The notes under the pieces are model-generated. The model had not been told where the DNA came from and did no database searches. It worked only from the letters and a program-made list of their open reading frames with translations. A stretch of DNA of 64,000 bases from Pogonophryne albipinna (Eukaryota > Chordata > Actinopteri > Perciformes > Artedidraconidae): positions 20,633,534-20,697,533 of the forward strand of contig CM053256.1 of assembly GCA_028583405.1 (NCBI GenBank), in the 5' to 3' direction. The stretch's first letter is position 1. Each line of letters starts with the position of its first letter. This document shows, piece by piece, positions 26,001 to 38,000 of this stretch. Both the position numbers and the translations under genes were made by a program.

Positions 26001-29000
26001 GATGATCTGCGCTGGCGAGAGGTTGCAGTCGGGGTCAGGCGTGTTTCGCAACTGTAGCATAGCACGCAGGAAGCGGTCCTGATCAAAGCTGCCCGACGGG
26101 CCGGTGTTGGACATCAGGAGGCGCTTAGCAGTCTTAACCGCAACTTCTGCCCTCCCATTCGACTGCGGAAAGCCAACGGAAGACACACGGTGTTTGACGT
26201 GCCATAAGCGGAGGAAGTCCTCAGTGTGGCTCACCTTGAATTCCGGACCACCGTCGCTCGAGAGCTCCTCCGGTACGCCAAAGGTGGCGAAGAACGAACG
26301 GAGGTGTTGGACCAGGCCAGCTGAGCCCGCCAGGGCAGTACCCGCCGTAGAGCTCAGGACCTCTACCCAGCCCGAAAGCCGGTCCCCAACAACTAGGTAG
26401 TGGCGGCCCCCATAGTCGAAGAAGTTAGCAAACACCGCCTCGAATGGCGTGGACGGGGGTGAGGACGGCCGGGGGGGGTGTAGCCGCCTGTGACGGAGCA
26501 TTGCGGTTGCAGTCTGCACACCCGTCCCTGGTGGCCTGAATGTCCCCGGACATCCCGGGCCAGTAAACTATGGCTCGGGCATGCTGCCCCATCGCTGAGG
26601 TCCCCTGGTGAGCAGCATGGAGATGCCGAAGGACTCTCCCACGGAGGGATGGGGGGACCACGACGCGGTCCCGATAGAGCAGGACGCCGTCCTGTGCGTA
26701 GACGGACTCACAGACCGATGACAGACTCGCCAGGGCAGGGTCGTTAACGTCAATCCCACCCTCCTGCTCGATGAGTTGGAGGAGGTGGCCGAGGCATCCG
26801 TCAGCCGCTGTCTCCCGTGCGAGGAGGGGCCAAGAGACGGCTCCGAGCTCCCGTGCGTCGTCGCGGATGGAGGCCATGAGTGCTGACTCCACGGCGTCAG
26901 GCCCGCTCGGCAGCCCCAATGAGAGGCCGTTCGCTGAGCCCGAGGGGGAAGGATGCCTCGACATGGCATCAGCGGCATAGTTGCTCTTGCCAGGCAGATG
27001 CACAATGTCAAAGCGCCATGGGAGGGTGCGCTGCTTGAGTCTAAACAGACGCGAGTTTGTTATCTCATCCAGCGTACGGTCGCCAAAGATCTTCACCAAC
27101 GGCTTATGGTCGGTGACCACGACGAGGTTGTCGGACCCCTGCGTGAAGTACCGCGTCTGTTCCAGACCCCAGGCCACAGCTAGGGCCTCTCACTCAACGG
27201 CCGCATAGCGCTGCTCCGCAGGGGACAGGAAACGTGAACCCGCGAGGGTGATCCTCCATCCACCTGGACAGCAGTCCGGTATGCCCGAGGCACAGTGACA
27301 ATGTTGCTGGAGCAGGAAGTAGCCAATGCCATGCATGGACCAGTCAGGGCGGAGGCAGGTACGCTTCTGCATGTCGTAGATCTCCACGCCCTCGCGGATG
27401 GCCTCCATTATGGCTTGCTTGGACGTCTGGAAGGCCTCCTCCAGAACGGGGGACATAGGAACACACAGCGTGGGCTGAGGAACGGCTTAACTGGAGCCAT
27501 CGTGTCACGCAACTGGGCGTAGTTAGCCAACTGGTTGACAAGGCCGAACCAACTCCTGATGTCCGTCGTGGAGCCTGGGGTGGGGAAGTCCCGGATGGCG
27601 TCCAAGTATTTCGGGAGCGGTTCGATGGTAGATTCCGACACCCTGAAGCCAGCGAAATCGACGCACCTCTCCGCGAACTGAAGCTTGTCCGGGTTCAACA
27701 CGATGCCCGACCGGCCGACACGCGTCAGGAAGTCGATGGTCCTCCACCAGTGTTGCTCCAGGTCGGTGTCATAGTGGATGGTGTCATCCACACAACGTTC
27801 CTTGCGTTCATAGTCCGAGAAGACGGCGTCAAACCGACGGTTGTAGCCATCCCCTGATGACAGGAAACCCTGTGGTGCCCTGGTGTAGCGCCAACGGCCG
27901 AAGGGTGTGATGAAGGTAGTGAGGTGGCGATCCGACTCATGCAGGGGGACACTGTGGTAGCCGTTCCAGGCGTCCGTGACAGTCTTCCAGGTGCCCTTCG
28001 GGACGCGGCGTGCAAGGTGGAACGGGGACTCAGTGGCGAAGGTCTCACGTTGGCAGAACTTGTTGAGGGGTGAGAGGTCCACAGTCCTGCGGGGGGAACC
28101 GCCGTGCTTCCGAGTGAATACCATACGATGGCACCACGCCACTGGCTCGCCGTATGGCACGCGTTCAATGACCCCAAGGGCTTCGTCCCGCAGGAGGTCA
28201 TCGTGGACCCTCCGCTGCCAGTGTAGAGGCACTGTAGCCGTGGTGTGGCATGCCTTAGGCGTAGCTGCGGGGTCCACGTGCATCTCGATAGGTGGCCCCT
28301 CCATGCATGGTAGTGCCCGATGGGGGCAAGTATTGAATGTCGACGAGGCATATCTCCCGAGTAGCCAACCTTTCATCCGGTTGTTGTTCTCTGGCGTACA
28401 AGGGAACGGCAGTGCTGCGGGGCGCGCCGGGGGGACCGTGCGCTGAGGACATGAGCACTGGGCGTCCCGGGGGTCACCTGGCCCCACGCAGCCGCCGTTG
28501 GCTGACCTCGTTGCATTGACGGACAAGGGCTGGTCTGGCGTGTCAGCCGTGTCAGGGCTACGCCTGTCCTTGGGCCCCCCTGCAACGTCGTCCGACGGGA
28601 AGTTCACGGGCAAGAGGCCGAGGTTGAGCAACGACTCGTAGGAGAGGTACATGGCCCGGACTGAGCTGCTCACGTATACCATGGAACGGCAGGATGTAAC
28701 ACGCCCCCCGCTGCAGGTCATCGAGAGCCTAGCGAAGAACGCTCCCTCGATGGCTATAGGGGAGCGGTTGGCGGCGGACAGGCTGAGGCTGACGGGTCGC
28801 AGGTCGTCCCGCGAGAAACCGCAGGCCAGGAACTCCTCCAGAGACCAAAGGTCAGACTGCGCGCCAGTGTCCGCGACGGCGGATATCCGAGCTCCGTCGG
28901 CCGAGCCCCGGTTGCTGGTGCCATCCCTCAGCCCGACTGGCATGTTCATCGAGATGGTGATTAATGCTCGGGGGGGGTCTCTCAGCCTGGCTCGTCTCCA

Positions 29001-32000
29001 TTCACCCTTGGAGAAGATGTGGTGCTCGAGTCTGATAGGTGCAAGCCTGTTGACACAGCCGTGCGACGTCGGATGACGGCTGTTGATGCCTCTGTCGTCG
29101 GCAGGCCCTGTAGCAACCGATGCACACCTGGTGAGGCTTAGGATTCCACCCGCGAGGCTCCTCCGTGAAGACGTTAAAGACGCTCTTATATTCCGGGCAC
29201 GAGGCACGTTTAGCCCCGTACGCAGGGCTCGGGGCGGGGCTCGTCTTTGGAGTCGTCTTTGGAGTCGTCTGTGGAGTCGTCTTCAGGCGCCGGAATGACG
29301 ACATGGCTGATAGGGAGGACGACGGGAGAGCGTTACGGGCCACAGAGTTCATACACTTTTTCACCAATGATTTTCAATAACTTTTCCATGACTTCTCAAT
29401 GACCTTTACCTAATTTTCCATGACCAAAGAAAATTACCACTGAAAATGGTTTATTTGAACATGGAACAGGAAAATAAGGTCTGCATATGAAACATGATGT
29501 GCCTATCTAAAACAAATCAAATAGTAGGCTTACTAGCTTCTACACACTAAAGCAACTGTAGTCAGGGATGCAAATTCATCAGGTATGAAAAAGGTGACAA
29601 GGACCCGACCCCCCGACCCCACGGGATATCGGCTTTAAAATGAGGAATAACAGAGGATTTTAGCAGCAGGTAATAATAACAGAAACGCTAAAGCGTCACA
29701 TCCAGACCCGGCGGCAGACATACGTCTCTGGGCGGGCATTTGATTTACCAGGGCGGGCCCACCCAGAAACTTACATTTCCCGGGAAATCTGAATTGTCAA
29801 GGGGGGGGGGGTGGGGGGGGGTGAGGGAGGCGCTCGTGAATTGTTGTTACGGAAACAGAGGGGTTTAGGCTGTTGACGGTATCCATTGGTTGGTTTTGTG
29901 GCACATTTGTAACGCTGTGCCAATCCTGCAATTTCCCCACAAGTGAAAGAGTTGACATGCTGAAAACCCAACCCCTGCAGCCCCGGGGGGTCTGGGGGGA
30001 TTGTCCCCCAGGAGATTTTTTAAAATACTAACATAAAATATACATTCTGCTACTCTCTTGAGAAGAAAAATAAATAAATCTATTACTACACGACATATTT
30101 AAAAAAATGAATGCCATTTTAGTTTTCTGTTACTTTGTTCTGAAAGCTGAACCTGCTGCTCCTCACTGAAGAGGGAAGAGGCTGTGTGAATTACTTTACA
30201 TTGTGAATAAGGGTGGATAGCCCCCATTGTTCTGTGTGTCAAAATGAAAGACAGCCCACACACCTATCAATCATCAAACCATGGGGTCTTATTTCATTAC
30301 GTGTTGATTTCTATCAACACGTAATGTTGTATCGATGTATAGAGATGTACTACAGCAAAAGTATTCTCCGTCGGGACTTCCTGCAACAACACCACGCCGT
30401 TATCTTGATTCTGATTGGCCAGAAGACATTATCAAAGATGTTCTATTGAGAAGACGATCACTACGTGACAAAAGTTTTCAAAACCGTTTCTAGTCTTCGG
30501 TATTTCCAGACAAGTGACTGCTGAAATCAATCTTACTAACTGCTGTCTGTGCAATTAACTCCGCGCGAGTTGGCGGACTTTATTTTGCTTACTTTAACAT
30601 CATTTTTCATGGTGGGGCTAAGCCATTTCTTGGTATACCCTGGCGCCACCACTGAACATAATAATAAAACAATTAAAATGTTGTATTCAGCCCTGATTTA
30701 AACAGCGGGCCCAAATCCTGGATGGGCGGCCCCGGCCCCATGGGGCCCGCCCATGACGCCGGGTCTGGTCACATCTAATAGAAATATATAAAAGCATTTA
30801 TTTTAATTGTGTAGCAGTCAGTTTATAATTTTGGCTGTTGAGCATTTTGAAAATGTATTGTCATGCCTCTGTGCAAGGCTTAGTCTTTCTATCTTTATAG
30901 CCACTGGTGTAAAGTAACTAAGTTCATAAACTCAAGTACTATACGTGGGTACAATTTTGAGATACTTGTACTTTATTTAAGTATTTCAATGTTTTGCTAC
31001 TGTGTTCTTCTACTCCACTACAGTTCAGAGGTACATGGTGTACTTCTACTCCACTACATGTATTTAATACCTTCAGTTACTTTACAGATGTGGATGAATG
31101 ATGTGAAATATAATCAAGTGTTAAATCAGACTTTAGTTCCACCTGGAGTAAAGTCACAAGCTACTCTGCAGTATACAAAGTCATTCAAACTAGCTGCACC
31201 TTTACCAGCTTTGAGAACACTTTCATGATCAATCATTATAAATATCATATATATTATTCTGAAATGGACCAATCTGCACAATGACTACTTTTACTGTCGC
31301 TACTTTCACTATATTTTGATGAGAATACTTTTCTACTTTTACTTGAGGAACATTTTGAATGCAGGACTTTTACTGTAACAGAGTATTCCTACACTCTCTG
31401 GTACTTCTACTTTTACTCAAACAAGATCTGTGTACTTCTTACTTCTACTTTTACTCAAGTACAAGATCTGAGTACTTCTACTTTTACTCAAGTACAAGAT
31501 CTGAGTACTTCTACTTTTACTCAAGTACAACATCTGAGTACTTCTACTTTTACTCAAGTACAACATCTGAGTACTTCTACTTTTACTCAAGTACAACATC
31601 TGAGTACTTCTACTTTCACTCAAGTACAAGATCTGAGTACTTCTACTTTCACTCAAGTACAAGACCTGAGTACTTCTACTTTTACTCAAGTACAAGATCT
31701 GAGTACTTCTACTGTTACTCAAGTACAAGATCTGAGTACTTCTACTTTTACTCAAGATCTGAGTACTTCTACTTTTACTGAAGTACAAGACCTGAGTAAT
31801 TCTACTTTTACTCAAGTACAAGATCTGAGTACTATACTTTTATTAAGTACAAGATCTGAGTACTTCTACTAAAGTACAAGATCTGAGTACTTCTACTTTT
31901 ACTCAAGTACAAGATCTGAGTACTTCTACTTTTACTCAAGTACAAGATCTGAGTACTTCTACTTTTACTCAAGAACAAGACCTGAGTACTTCTACTTTTA

Positions 32001-35000
32001 CTCAAGTACAAGACCTGAGTACTTCTACTTTTATTAAGTACAAGATCTGAGTACTTCTACTAAAGTACAAGATCTGAGTACTTCTACTTTTACTCTAGCA
32101 CAATATCTATATTTATACCACCTGTTTATAGCCTATGAAAAAAACGATTAGAAAACGAAGGCTAAAACTAACGTTACTTAGTGACAATGTATGCTAGCTA
32201 GCTAGCTCAACGATTCCTTAATTAATATTGCGACAGAAAAACTTTTCAGTTCACATCACGCTCTGCCGCTCTGCTCTGAACACCTGAACGGCCCGTTCTA
32301 ACAGCTGTTCACCAGCGGTGCAGTCTGTGCCACAGTGACTCCGCACAGTTAACGAACACACCGTAGATAATGTAGCTGACCCTCATCCCGGAGCAGCACA
32401 GTTCAGCCGGAAAAATATTGTTTTCCATAACTTTTCCAGGGCCTGGAATTTGTATTTTGAATTTCCATGACTTTTCCAGGTTTTCAATGACCGTACGAAC
32501 CCTGGGGCCATCTCTCTGTTCTCAACGAGTGCAATTACGTCGTTAACTGGCTTGACCAGGACGTCAGGTGTCCCCAGCGTCTCGCGGCGTATGTCCGAGT
32601 CACAAATGCCATTGAGCAGAACATCACGGATAATGTGGTCGGTATAGTCCACGTCCTTACCACACTCGCATACCGCATTATTTGCGCATGTCTCTGCTTT
32701 ACCACGCACTCTGGCAGCGAATGCGCGGAATGTCTCATCGCGTTCCTGGCGTAACTGAAGTAGCTCGGTGCGCAGGACGCATGTAGCGATTGGGATGACA
32801 GCTAGGGAACGCATGACGGTGATTAGGTTTGGCAAGGGTCCGGAAGCGCGTCGGGGACGGCTTTCAACAGGCTGTCTCCAAGTACAGGCCCAGCGCACTG
32901 AAACAGCTAGAAGGGGGCCTGGGCATCCCCTATGCCTGAGCCGGCGCGGAATACGTTCCAACGGCGGATGAACACGTTCCATTCCTCTATCGACACGCCC
33001 ACATCAACTTTGGGCCGATCGAGTCTCGGGCCGTGAGGGGCTGGGGCCTGGGCTGGCGCGGCCATGACAGGCGCTGCGTGCTGGTGGCTAAATCCATGAA
33101 TCGTCAATAGAGCAATGACGAGTGCTTCAGACAAGTCTTCGGATTCAAACTCGCAGCCGGGGACAGGGCATCCAACAACGACCATGGTGTCGTCATGAAG
33201 AAACACACTCCTCAATGTCAGTTTCGGTAGTTTAATGACAAGTAGGGTTGCCAACTTCCAGAAATGGAGAAACGGGACACATGCATGTGTCCCCCGCGCG
33301 CGCAAAGATTTTCGGGTTTCTGGCGGATTTAGTTACTTTTTTAGTTACTCCACCTCCTCACCTGCTGCGACCTCGGTGGGAGGAGGACACAGCTCTTTTA
33401 GAATATCCCGAACAGTTTTGGGGCCAAGCACATTGGCTGTTATCATCTCAGCCTTTGTTCTTCCACATTGCATTTTCTTTGCAGTGTTCGAATCACTAAA
33501 CATGGCACTTGCCAGTTTATTACTGCAGTCCATGCTGTTGTAACTCAAACCATGCTTAACTGTGTGATACACTGATGTTACCTCACATGCAGCAACTTTG
33601 TCTTGTTCTGCAGTTGAACTGCCGAAGAATTTAGTTATATTTGATGCACCTTTATTTTGTGTTGCTCGCTTGTGCATTTCTGTGCCAGCATGCTGTTTCA
33701 GGTCGTTTTCTCCACCGTGACCTATTGAAAACTCCCTCCCACACAAGGTACAGAAGACCCGAGACAGATCTCCACTCACGGGCTTTACCCAACTGTGTTT
33801 TTCTTCCCATTGTTTGTTGTAAGACACAAGTCTTTTCTTTTTAGAAGGGCCAGGGCCCAGAACCACATCCTCTCTCTCTTCTCCTCTTTCATTGTCACCT
33901 CCTCCACCGGCAGCGCTCATTTTCCCACACGACTGAACAGGCTGACATGCCACACAAACAATGATGCCGCGCCCGCCGCCAGCGGCCCACCGGAGAAAAT
34001 CTCACACACACACACACACACACGTGCGAGCATTGTGCCTGCCCTGTCAACTGAGCGGTCCTAGCGCCCTTCACATACAGCACACAAACACACAGGCACG
34101 CAGCCAGACACACTGAATTGCGCGCAAACAGAAAATGTTTTCCCTTTACACTGGAGTCCGGGACAAACAAAGTCCCGTACGGGACATGCCCCTTTTGGCT
34201 CAAATACGGGGCGTCCCGGCTAATACGGGGCGTCCCGGCTAATACGGGGCGTCCCGGCTAATACGGGACGGTTGGCAACCCTAATGACAAGGATGACGAC
34301 ACCCTGAAACAGAGCAATGCAGCAAGATAAGCTGACAAAGTACTACATCCATGCATGTCATGACCAATACAAATATATACAACGACACAGAGTATAGACA
34401 CACCAAACAATAGTGGAAACAATCTTACATGAATGAGTGGATGAACGTCTCAACTCGAGGCGGAGTGAATGAACAATGTTTGAACTAAAATGGCCGCTCG
34501 GCACTGCCGGGTCAGAGCACGGCATATCCGGACAGCGACAGCAGTGACGCTGCCCTCTAGTGGCCGGCGATAAACTCTTCAGGCTCTTTGGTACGAACGA
34601 GGGGAACCGAGTCGTACTTGGTAAGAGCCGTTCTTTTTATCGTTCAATCGTTGGGCCGCACTCACTGCCTGCAAAAATCCACTCGCCTTTTAAAAAGCAT
34701 GATCCCCCCCCCCCCACTCTGATTGGTAGGTTTCAGCACAAGGAGTGAGATGGGGTGGGTCTTAACGGAATACCCGCGAGAGAGAGAAGTCATAACAAGT
34801 GGTACAGGACAGGTAGACGACGTGTTTTTTGGATGGAAAATTAGCCGCAGCAGCATTTGGATGCACTTCAACCAAAACCCAGGCAGTGATAAAGCGCACC
34901 ATTTGTAAAGGCAAAATATCCTTTAAAGCAGGGTCAACAAATAATCTCCATCACCACTTAAATACAAAGTATCTAATATTAAGAGTTGCGTGAATTTCAT

Positions 35001-38000
35001 TCAAGGCAAGGCAACTTTATTTACTTAACAGATACAGAGGGTAAATTCAAAGTAGTACATTCACTGACATGAATGACATGGATATGGCGCCACCTTGCGT
35101 CATGTTTACAATGCAGATTATTGACATTAGGTCTGGCAATACAGTCAATCATTATCCTGGTGATTATTTCGCAGATAAACCTAGTAACCCCGCCCCCTTT
35201 AAAAAAAACTGCTCTTTTGAACGGCTCTTTGAAAGGAACGGAGCCATAAGATCCGGCTCCCTTCAAAGAGCCATCATTCCCATCACTAACACATAAATAA
35301 TAATAATGGATTACATTTTTTTATTTAGAGCGCTTTTACAGGTGCTCAAAGCGCTTTACAATTACATATTACACATATTAGACATGTAAATGTCATTACT
35401 GTGGACATTACCCACAGGAGCAAATGCGGGTAGAGTGTCTTGCCCAAGGACACAACGGCCTGACGCAGTGGCGGCCGAGACAGGTTTCGAACTTGAGTTC
35501 ACCAACGCCCCTTGATCTACGCTCTAACCACTGCGCCAAAACCGCCCTGACACAACAAAAAAAAAACACTGATGTCCAGCTGTAAGTTAACGGTGGTTGA
35601 CTAATCAGAACAGAGTGGGCGAGCTGACCAATCAGAGCACAGTGGGCTCATAGGGAGGGGGGGCAGGAGCTCCAACAAGCCGTTTAGGACAGAGAGTGAA
35701 TACACATACTATACAGAGATGCTGTATGAGAAACCAATGTGATTTTGGAAGATTGAACAATGTAAATCTATTCTAGTAGACCTCAACAATGGAAATATGA
35801 TCAGTAGAAATGGCCATGTCATGGGACCTTTAAAGATTAATTTTTCAAATATAAATGTATGAATTCTATGTTTATGTAAAGGTAGGGTAGGTAAGAATGG
35901 AGAAACCAGCTCGAGTAAGCTAGAATTTGAAAGTACAAAAATCTGCCCCTTCCTTCAGACTTCCTTACAGAGCCCCTCCTCCAACACACACGAACGCGCA
36001 CATGACCAATGAGGGCACGAGATAAGTTTGTGCACAGATGGAAGGCTGACAGGCAGGTAGGCCATCCAGTTATTTTAGCCGGGCCGAGTCAGATAATTGG
36101 ACTTGCTTTTTACAGCACCACGGCTTCCACAGATGAAATATTTATATATATTTATTGTCAAAGCATTTAATTTATTCATTGCTATCGGGATGTTAAGAGC
36201 ATTCCATGGAATATAACAAAAAGTGTTTCTTTAGTGAATTACCTACCCTACCTTTAATTGTAACACAGAATTGTGAATCTGAGATAAATCGCTACAGGTT
36301 GGTATTACTTTCATTATGTGTGTTGGAGGTTTAACCTTCTGAAAATGACTGTTGTGTTTGGAAATGTAGACTGAGTTACTGAAATAGATTCACAGTGAAA
36401 GCAATACATGTGATTCATGTCTGCATTTTCATTATAGTCAATTCTAATTCATTTTAAAGTTTTTTGGACGGTGATATAAGCTGTAAACAGCATCAAATTC
36501 GTTTAGAATATACACATATAATTAATTATGCAGCATACAGTCGGTTTATCAGAATTATTGGAATGGAGAGGAACTGCAGATCTGGGTGGTAATTTTCTGT
36601 ATAATTTCCTTCTGGAGAACTGTGACATACTATGTATGCAAGAGACATTTTTGGAAAAACTGAACTCTCTCAATGACAATTTCCATGGGGCTGGGGAGTC
36701 TACAACTGACTTTGGCATGGGAATAGTCAGAGGAAGGATATCAGGGGGTGGCTATCCTGTGGAATAAGAACCTTGACTCATCAATAAATGTGGTTGGGCT
36801 TTGTGGCGTTCAATACAGTTTACTCACAATGACAAGGAATGTATTATTCTAAATGTGTATACACCCTATGAATGTCATCAGAATGAGGATGAATATCTAA
36901 ATAGGCTTGCTTTCATTAATTCCTTCATTCAAAGCAATAATTATTCTTGTGTGTACGTCATTGGGGATATGAATGCAGATATCTCAGACAGGAACTCATT
37001 ATTTGCCAAGCATATGGCTCAGTTCTGTCACGATAACAATTTTATATTGTCAAGCAAGGTGCTTTTGCCTGCAGATAGTTATACCTACATTAGCGAGGCC
37101 TGGCATACTACGTCATGGCTTGATCATTGTATTAGTACAGCTGATGTGCATGCTTCACTTGAGTGTATGAGCATTCTGTATGGGACACCAACGACTGATC
37201 ATATACCTGTTGCTATGTCAATAAATGTCGAACATCTACCTGGGCTAACCAGAAATGTAAATAGTGCTCAAACAGAAAAACTAGACTGGTCAACCGTCAC
37301 AAAGGAAGACATTACATCCTATTATGCTCAGACGGATACATCCTTAACTAATATTCATCTACCTAGAGATGCAATTATGTGTAGTGATGTTAACTGTAAG
37401 GATGCAAAGCATAGGAGTGATATCTGCTCCATGTACAGTGATATAGTAAGTGCAATGTATCAAGGCAGTAAGCCTTACTACAAAAGTAACAATAAAACAC
37501 ATAACATCAGGCCTGGCTGGAATAAGTATGTAGCTGAGTATCATGCTGAAGCCTGTGAAGCCACTAAATCATGGGCTATGGCAGGCAGACCCAGACAAGG
37601 GTCTGTATTTGAGTACAAGAAGCTTACTAATGCAAGATACAAGTATGCTATGCGCTTCATCTGTAAAAATGAGCAAGCTATGAGGGCCGATTCCATGGCT
37701 AAGAAGCTGCTAAGTAACAATGCTATTGATTTTTGGAAAGAAGTGAGGGCTATTAATAAATGCAAAATATCTCTACCATGCACTGTAGATGGAACATCCG
37801 GAACAGACAATATTGTGGAGCTATGGCGACAGCATTATAGTACCTTATTCAACTGTGTCCAAAGTGAACTGTATAGGGTAGATGATATTGATAACAATGA
37901 GTCAATGGTGATAATGCCACATGAGGTGTGCCAAGCTATAAACAAGCTGTCGGACAACAAAGCCAGTGTAGATCATATTTCTGCTGAACATCTTAAATAT

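Larger units (their letters stand above)
29343..32504. mobile_element. DNA transposon inserted in the Gypsy coding region
   Basis: The left end CAGAGTTCATAC pairs with the right end GTACGAACCCTG. Inner sequence on both sides carries TTTTCCATGACTT motifs. GGGCCA lies at 29337-29342 and again at 32505-32510, a 6-bp target duplication. The Gypsy coding frame is in register on the two sides once one copy of GGGCCA is ignored, which independently confirms the boundaries. Without its two nested insertions the element is about 860 bp and non-coding. A 6-bp duplication is short for hAT, so the superfamily is open. Confidence 0.8.
33243..34283 (-). mobile_element. hAT element with truncated BED-finger transposase
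   Basis: Termini TAGGGTTGCCAAC and GTTGGCAACCCTA are perfect complements. The 8-bp duplication ATGACAAG lies at 33235-33242 and 34284-34291. At 1,041 bp it is far shorter than an autonomous hAT (over 2.5 kb). It sits in the leader of the Gypsy-type element, just upstream of gag on the - strand. A CA run lies at about 34003-34022. Confidence 0.9.
24510..35829. mobile_element. TTAA-flanked miniature element split by an 11-kb stack of insertions
   Basis: The left end AGGTCCCATTACATGC (after TTAA at 24506-24509) pairs with the right end CATGTCATGGGACCT (before TTAA at 35830-35833). The left segment 24510-24749 and the right segment from about 35560 read as the two halves of one fish miniature-element family, in consistent order and orientation. 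Between them lie a Gypsy-type retrotransposon, other DNA elements and a SINE. That they are halves of one insertion, not two copies, is inferred from this order and orientation. Confidence 0.6.

Noticed and set aside
25290..28585. Many forward-strand open frames of 60-150 codons
   Set aside because: Shadows of the GC-rich retrotransposon coding region on the reverse strand; none has family resemblance.
31359..31821. 140-residue Tyr/Phe/Ser repeat protein and its reverse-strand Ser/Arg/Leu counterpart
   Set aside because: Both follow the 33-bp tandem array inside a hAT miniature element; a coding function is not supported.
35480..35548. tRNA gene on the reverse strand
   Set aside because: A and B boxes are present but no cloverleaf can be drawn, and it continues into a SINE body and tail.
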